A stretch of 10,270 nt of DNA from Syntrophomonadaceae bacterium. Its GTDB lineage: Bacteria > Bacillota_D > Dethiobacteria > DTU022. Shown here piece after piece: positions 6,872 to 10,270 of this stretch. The notes below the pieces were generated by a model. That model saw only the letters and a list, made by a program, of their open reading frames with translations, was not told the origin of the DNA and ran no database searches. The DNA is taken from NCBI GenBank assembly GCA_003562605.1, contig PWUG01000073.1:1-10270 (forward strand), in the 5' to 3' direction. A program made the position numbers and the translations under genes. Numbering within the stretch: the first letter of the stretch is position 1; each line of letters begins with the position of its first letter.

Positions 6872-6912
6872 AATATGCAGTACCCTTCTGCGTGTTTCAA
6901 TAATACTGAAAC
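6872..6912 (-). promoter_or_regulatory. Possible promoter and operator upstream of the sigma-54 activator gene
   Basis: An inverted repeat GTTTCA-N7-TGAAAC (6894-6912) overlaps a possible -35 box TTGAAA (6900-6895). A weak -10 candidate, CATATT (6877-6872), follows after 17 nt. The hairpin at 6918-6944 lies just upstream, so the regulator-speE pair needs its own promoter somewhere in this 200-bp spacer. The match to consensus is poor. The spacer 6786-6989 shows nothing else convincing. Confidence 0.35.
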
Positions 6913-6944
6913 AAAATCGGAGCTTATGGCAGGCAGAAGCTCCG
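6907..6944 (-). terminator. Likely terminator of the Lrp-patA-ptcA operon
   Basis: A perfect 8-bp stem (CGGAGCTT 6918-6925 with AAGCTCCG 6937-6944) and an 11-nt loop lie 45 nt beyond the ptcA stop. On the minus strand a T-rich tail, ATTTTGTTTCA, follows. The tail is interrupted, so read-through into the activator gene is possible. Confidence 0.6.
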
Positions 6945-6989
6945 GAAATGGTAGTTGTTTCGCTTTAACAGGTTACTTATGCTATATGC

Positions 6990-7922
6990 TCAGGACATCA
7001 AAAGGACCATCAGGGCTTTTTCAGTATGCATACGATTTTCGGCCTGATCATAGATCACAGCATGGGCTCCGTCCATCACCTCGTCGGTCACCTCGACACC
7101 GCGCATGGCGGGAAGACAGTGCATAAATACCACATTCTTATCGCACTTGGCCAGCATTTCCCGTGTTACCTGGTAAGGAGCAAACAGCTTCTTCCTTTCA
7201 TCTTCCTCCTGCTCCTGTCCGATCCACCACCATACGTCTGTATAGATTACGTGGGCTCCTGTACAGGCTTTGTCTATATCACTGGTGTGATAATAGTTGC
7301 CACCGGAAATTAGGTTGTTTTTATTGAATATAGAGGTATAATCATCCCGGATGGCATACTTTTCCGGGCTGCAGTGCACAAACTCAAGCCCGAGTTTGGA
7401 GCAGATCAGCCCCAGTGAGTGGGCGGGTTGGGTACGATCACCGCAAAAAACAATTTTCTTCCCGTACGGTGAATCAAATTTTTCTATTACTGTATAGATA
7501 TCAGCCAACGCCTGGCAGGGATGATTCTTCTCTGTCATCCCGTTAATAACGGGCACTTCTGCAGCATCTGCAAGCTGCATCATTTCATCATGGTTATTCC
7601 AGCGGATCATGATCGCATCAAAATACCTGCTTAAAACTTTTGCCGTGTCGTAAATGCTCTCTTTCTTGCCAAGGTGAATTTCACCCGGCTTGAGGTAAGT
7701 TACATAGCCCCCCAACTGCTGAATGCCAAGTTCAAAAGAGATACGGGTCCTGGTCGAAGGCTGGTCGAAAATACAACCGAGCGATTTATGCTTAAGGTAG
7801 GGGTAAAAAAAACCTCTTTTCACCTCCAGCTTTAAATCCTTTGTTGTCTCGAGGATTAGCATGATTTCTTCTTGGGTGAAATCATCAAGATCCATGAAAT
7901 TTCGTCCGGTCAATTTGTTCAT
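6990..7922 (-). CDS. ptcA: Putrescine-carbamoyltransferase-like enzyme (ornithine carbamoyltransferase superfamily)
   Basis: This transcarbamoylase should interconvert putrescine plus carbamoyl phosphate with N-carbamoylputrescine. The carbamoyl-phosphate site is intact: STRTR (56-60), HPCQ (134-137) and HCLP (268-271). Ornithine carbamoyltransferases bind the amino acid part of ornithine with a DxxxSMG loop; here the matching stretch is TDVWWWIGQEQEEDERKK (228-245), with no SMG. From memory, the Enterococcus putrescine enzyme has DVWYGLYEAELSEEERMK at this place and shares many other stretches, including PVINGM and HCLPAxRGxEVTDEV. The protein is 310 residues and stops at the point where, as I recall, that enzyme carries about 30 more residues forming an extra C-terminal helix. 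The AGGAGG of its ribosome binding site begins 2 nt after the patA stop codon; the intergenic gap is 14 nt. The triple Trp suggests a small, uncharged-end diamine or another unusual amine. Catalytic class is sure, substrate likely. Confidence 0.78.
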   Translation of the reverse strand: MNKLTGRNFMDLDDFTQEEIMLILETTKDLKLEVKRGFFYPYLKHKSLGCIFDQPSTRTRISFELGIQQLGGYVTYLKPGEIHLGKKESIYDTAKVLSRYFDAIMIRWNNHDEMMQLADAAEVPVINGMTEKNHPCQALADIYTVIEKFDSPYGKKIVFCGDRTQPAHSLGLICSKLGLEFVHCSPEKYAIRDDYTSIFNKNNLISGGNYYHTSDIDKACTGAHVIYTDVWWWIGQEQEEDERKKLFAPYQVTREMLAKCDKNVVFMHCLPAMRGVEVTDEVMDGAHAVIYDQAENRMHTEKALMVLLMS

Positions 7923-7936
7923 GAAAATCCTCCTCT

Positions 7937-9289
7937 TTATAATGTCCCACTAAATTCATTCAGGGTATCTTCAAGCCGGTTAAGGACTTCGTCAATCTGC
8001 TCCCTGGTGATAAGCAGGGGGGGTTCGAACCTGATTGTATTTGCACTGATCAAAGTTCCGGCAACCAATACTTTACGCTTGAAGAGGCCGGAGGCTACCT
8101 TGTAGCCGAACGATGGATCATTAAAATGCTGCCCGATTAATAAACCTTTACCGGTAATACCCTTGTAAATTTTCGGATATTTTACAGCCAGACCCTCAAG
8201 GTTTTCAATAAAATAGGCACCATTTTCCGCAGCTTTCGTTACCAGGTCATCACGAAGCGTCACTTTAATAGCCGCAATTGCCGCAGCACAGGCCATCGGG
8301 TTTCCGCCGGTGGTAGTAGTATGCATAAATGGATTAGGATCTTCAAATGCTTTCCATATCTTGCCATTACCCATAAAAGCGCCGATTGGCAATAACCCGC
8401 CACCCAGCGATTTTGCCGCACAAAGTATGTCAGGCACGATATTCCAGTGATCGACACCCCAGAGTTTTCCGGTTCTGCCCAGTCCGGTTTGCACTTCGTC
8501 AGTAATCAGCAGGACTCCGTAACGATCACATAGTTCCCTTACTTTCGGCCAATAATCATCGGGAGGAACAATAGCACCAGCTTCACCCTGTATCGGCTCG
8601 GCAATAAAACAAGCTATTTCAATCCCGACCTTGTCGCAGATATCCAGCTGCTGTTCCAATGCACCAGCATCGCCGAAAGGCACATAAAAAGTTTGTCCGC
8701 CGTACGGTTGTAAAGCCTGCCGAAAATCTTTTTTGCCCATCACACTCAAGGAGCCGAGTGTTTTACCGTGAAATCCTGCTACGGTTGAGATATAGTTATG
8801 CTTTCCAGTATAAAGCCGGGCAAGCTTCAGGGCGCCTTCAATCGTTTCGGTGCCGCTGTTAACAAAGAAAGCATGGTCAATATTGCCCGGAGTAATTTGA
8901 GACAGCAAGTTTGCCAAAACCCCTCTTAAAGGGTCCATTAATTCCTGCGAGGGGATTCCTGATTTGCCGGCCTGGGCACGAACAGCATCAACCACTTCGG
9001 GATGAGACCATCCGAGATCTAAAGCGCCGTAACCGCCGAGACAATCAATGTATTCATTACCAAAAACATCGTAATAATAGACTCCTTCACCTCTCCATTC
9101 GGTTCCGGCATAATCACCGGCCTCTGTAACCGACTTACGATAATCAACCCACCCCTTGTTAAAGTGGTTAACAAAATTATCAACAGTTTCCCGGGAAACA
9201 TCCCGGGCAGTTTTTTCATCCAGTTGGGGGGCATTGATAATGTCCAACCATCGTTCTGCATACTTAACAGCTTCACTGTACTTTGCCAT
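7937..9289 (-). CDS. patA: Putrescine aminotransferase (class III, PLP-dependent)
   Basis: This enzyme should transfer the amino group of putrescine to 2-oxoglutarate (pyruvate in some homologues), giving 4-aminobutanal, which cyclises to 1-pyrroline. The 450 residues match E. coli PatA (YgjG) along the length, as I recall that sequence: YRKSVTEAGDY near 50-60, IDCLGG (81-86), HSQEL-like PSQELMDPLR (113-122), NSGTE (144-148), FHGK (173-176), DEVQTGLGRTGK (264-275), the PLP lysine in AAKSLGGG (Lys293), HTTTTGGNPMACAAA (323-337) and VLVAGTL-SANTIRFEPPL near 408-425. These features separate it from ornithine and 4-aminobutyrate aminotransferases. Start ATG at 9289; AAGGAGG lies 11 nt upstream. 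It lies between the Lrp-type regulator (40-nt gap) and ptcA (14-nt gap), so the three are one operon. A cadaverine side activity, known for E. coli PatA, is possible. Confidence 0.88.
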   Translation of the reverse strand: MAKYSEAVKYAERWLDIINAPQLDEKTARDVSRETVDNFVNHFNKGWVDYRKSVTEAGDYAGTEWRGEGVYYYDVFGNEYIDCLGGYGALDLGWSHPEVVDAVRAQAGKSGIPSQELMDPLRGVLANLLSQITPGNIDHAFFVNSGTETIEGALKLARLYTGKHNYISTVAGFHGKTLGSLSVMGKKDFRQALQPYGGQTFYVPFGDAGALEQQLDICDKVGIEIACFIAEPIQGEAGAIVPPDDYWPKVRELCDRYGVLLITDEVQTGLGRTGKLWGVDHWNIVPDILCAAKSLGGGLLPIGAFMGNGKIWKAFEDPNPFMHTTTTGGNPMACAAAIAAIKVTLRDDLVTKAAENGAYFIENLEGLAVKYPKIYKGITGKGLLIGQHFNDPSFGYKVASGLFKRKVLVAGTLISANTIRFEPPLLITREQIDEVLNRLEDTLNEFSGTL

Positions 9290-9329
9290 TTAAGACTTAG
9301 CCTCCTTGGCTCAGATTGAATTTAAAAGC

Positions 9330-9818
9330 CTAAATAAAATCATCTTTCGGGGGCATCCATTGATCTATGTTGCGAAGTATTCTTGGCACTAAAGCATATT
9401 TGGTGACAACAACCCCATCGAGTGAGGGTATAGTTCCTCTTAAAAAATCATAGAGCTCTTCGGTATTTTTAAAACGTGCCGCAACAGAAAGTTCGTGGGT
9501 TTCCTGACCATAAGCAAGATATGAAACCTCGGGCATTGTCAGCAGCTTATTTACAATTGAATCCGATTTTTCTTCTTCGATCTCCATAAAAATATCGATA
9601 GATATGCCATAACCGAAAACCTGGGGGTCGAGAGCCAGTGTAAAGCGGCCAATTTCCATCTCTATCAACCGTTCAATTCGTTTGCGGACAGTGCGCTGGT
9701 TAACGCCCAATTTTTGGGCAATTGTAATTGCCGGTATCCGCGAGTCAACTTTTAAAAGCTCTATAATCGAATAATCAAGCTCGTCAAAAGGTAATAAGGC
9801 GTTTTTCTTTTTTCGCAT
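9330..9818 (-). CDS. Lrp/AsnC-family transcriptional regulator
   Basis: A 162-residue regulator of the feast/famine family. The N-terminal winged helix-turn-helix starts with DELDYSIIELLKVDSR (12-27), with the recognition part near 29-51 (TIAQKLGVNQRTVRKRIERL). The ligand-binding RAM domain runs from about 68 to 145. The C-terminus has an extra QWMPPKDDFI tail. Such proteins usually bind amino acids or related amines and form octamers on DNA. It is the first gene of the operon with patA and ptcA, which suggests that it regulates them and itself. Start ATG at 9818 with AGGAGA 6 nt upstream. The effector is unknown. Confidence 0.92.
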   Translation of the reverse strand: MRKKKNALLPFDELDYSIIELLKVDSRIPAITIAQKLGVNQRTVRKRIERLIEMEIGRFTLALDPQVFGYGISIDIFMEIEEEKSDSIVNKLLTMPEVSYLAYGQETHELSVAARFKNTEELYDFLRGTIPSLDGVVVTKYALVPRILRNIDQWMPPKDDFI

Positions 9819-9837
9819 GACTTGTCTCCTAAATAAA

Positions 9838-9893
9838 AATTGCTTAATTGCACCATTTTTTCCTGTTTACTTGCAATTAGTATAACATGCAAT
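9838..9893. promoter_or_regulatory. Cluster of AATTGC/GCAATT motifs, candidate Lrp autoregulatory sites
   Basis: AATTGC is at 9838-9843 and 9846-9851, its inverse GCAATT at 9873-9878, and GCAAT at 9889-9893. The last lies inside the spacer of the predicted promoter, so binding there would block transcription. Clusters of degenerate AT-rich repeats are usual for Lrp proteins. Confidence 0.45.
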
Positions 9894-9907
9894 GATGATT
9901 TTTTAAA
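9879..9907 (-). promoter_or_regulatory. Sigma-A promoter with extended -10 for the Lrp-patA-ptcA operon
   Basis: On the minus strand TTTAAA (9907-9902), 17 nt, then TATACT (9884-9879), preceded by TG at the extended -10 position (9887/9886). The predicted leader is about 55 nt. No sigma-54 motif was found here, in contrast to the left part of the window. Confidence 0.65.
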
Positions 9908-10067
9908 CACTTTCTTGGTTATTATGCCTTCACAAATCATAATTACGGCACTAAATATAACTTAAATAACAATTATTAATTCCGAAACGGCAGTTTTCCT
10001 GCATAAAAAAGAATAAATTTCAAATAGCGAGCAGGATATTTATTTTTAATATGGAATAAATAAAATT

Positions 10068-10086
10068 GTTTAAAAAAATATTAAAC
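10068..10086. repeat. Inverted repeat GTTTAA-N7-TTAAAC
   Basis: Perfect 6-bp arms at 10068-10073 and 10081-10086 with a 7-nt spacer, just before the 39-codon reading frame. The geometry and four arm bases match the repeat at 6894-6912. The rest of the AT-rich spacer 9908-10084 shows nothing convincing. Confidence 0.4.
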
Positions 10087-10204
10087 AGGCTTGTGCCATA
10101 TAGACCACGGTCTAGGTATCCAGGCTTTAAATGGCCAGGCAAAAGTGGCAGAAAAAGAATTCTGTCTTAATGCAATCAATATGGCAAGGGAGTTGGAAGT
10201 ATGA
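10085..10204 (+). pseudogene. Possible 3' remnant of a gene upstream of the MoaD/ThiS-like gene
   Basis: A 39-codon open frame runs from just after an in-frame TAA (10082-10084) to TGA at 10202-10204, ending in ...INMARELEV. It has no ATG except close to its end and no ribosome binding site. Its stop overlaps the next start by ATGA, the classical junction of co-translated genes, and its base composition is far less AT-rich than the spacer before it. Tungsten-dependent aldehyde:ferredoxin oxidoreductase genes are often followed by a MoaD-like gene, and some end in a similar A-x-E-L stretch, but I cannot assign the fragment to that family. It may equally be a chance open frame. Confidence 0.3.
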
Positions 10205-10270
10205 AAGTTTTAATACAATTACGCGGGCCGCTGAAAAAATACGGGCCCGGGGAAGAGATCTTCGAACAAA
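10201..10270 (+). CDS. MoaD/ThiS-family ubiquitin-like sulfur carrier, N-terminal part only
   Basis: The ATG at 10201 has AAGGGAG 8 nt upstream. Only 23 codons are visible before the window ends, starting MKVLIQLRGPLKKYGPG. The first beta strand followed by L-R-KY-PG is the usual opening of MoaD/ThiS proteins, which carry sulfur for molybdopterin (or tungstopterin) or thiamine synthesis through a C-terminal Gly-Gly not visible here. It points away from the polyamine genes and probably belongs to the next locus. Confidence 0.6.
   Translation, partial: MKVLIQLRGPLKKYGPGEEIFEQ

Noticed and set aside
6990..7922. Anabolic or catabolic ornithine carbamoyltransferase (argF/arcB)
   Set aside because: The SMG loop that binds ornithine is replaced by WWWIG, and the neighbours are polyamine genes rather than arginine genes.
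9990..10010. Short GCAG...CTGC hairpin followed by A-rich DNA
   Set aside because: A 4-bp stem is too weak for a terminator, and no gene ends there.
10085..10200. Molybdenum-cofactor riboswitch before the MoaD-like gene
   Set aside because: None of the conserved stems or loops I know for that RNA are visible, and the stretch reads as an open frame that ends with an ATGA overlap.

Overview
The window looks like chromosomal DNA of an anaerobic Firmicute, most likely a Clostridia-type bacterium. This is an inference from strong AGGAGG-type ribosome binding sites, GTG starts, intrinsic terminators, moderate GC with AT-rich spacers, a sigma-54 enhancer-binding regulator, and the mix of enzymes. 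A Na+-coupled symporter and a very acidic exported lipoprotein would fit a salt-loving or alkaliphilic host, but only weakly.

Layout. Minus strand, 1-1565: a sodium:solute symporter (SSS family) whose C-terminal end runs off the window. Minus strand, 1789-2394: a small lipoprotein with a Cache-like sensor fold, closed by a terminator at 1732-1758. Plus strand, 2815-3999: a saccharopine-dehydrogenase-family oxidoreductase, with a strong terminator at 4021-4057. Minus strand, 6785 down to 4063: a GAF-like/PAS/AAA+/Fis sigma-54 activator, whose last codons carry the ribosome binding site of an aminopropyltransferase (spermidine synthase family). Minus strand, 9818 down to 6990: an operon of an Lrp/AsnC regulator, a putrescine aminotransferase (PatA) and a putrescine-carbamoyltransferase-like enzyme, followed by a hairpin at 6918-6944. 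At the right edge on the plus strand, a MoaD/ThiS-like gene begins at 10201. It overlaps, by ATGA, a 39-codon reading frame that looks like the 3' remnant of a lost gene.

How the genes fit together. Three enzymes share putrescine: PatA oxidises it to 4-aminobutanal by transamination, PtcA interconverts it with N-carbamoylputrescine, and the SpeE-like enzyme adds aminopropyl groups to it or to a related amine. The locus therefore reads as a polyamine-centred cluster. Agmatine deiminase, carbamate kinase and SAM decarboxylase are not in the window.

The most striking signal is regulatory. Three good sigma-54 (-24/-12) promoters drive the symporter, the lipoprotein and the dehydrogenase. Two of them lie in a 25-nt block that is identical at both places. 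A 50-bp element (38/50 identical, ungapped) with two nested inverted repeats accompanies these promoters at 1651-1700 and 2741-2790, and is a strong candidate for the enhancer site of the sigma-54 activator encoded at 4974-6785. The Lrp-patA-ptcA operon instead shows a housekeeping-type extended -10 promoter. The locus thus seems to have two control layers: Lrp with sigma-A for putrescine conversion, and sigma-54 with its activator for uptake, sensing and the dehydrogenase.
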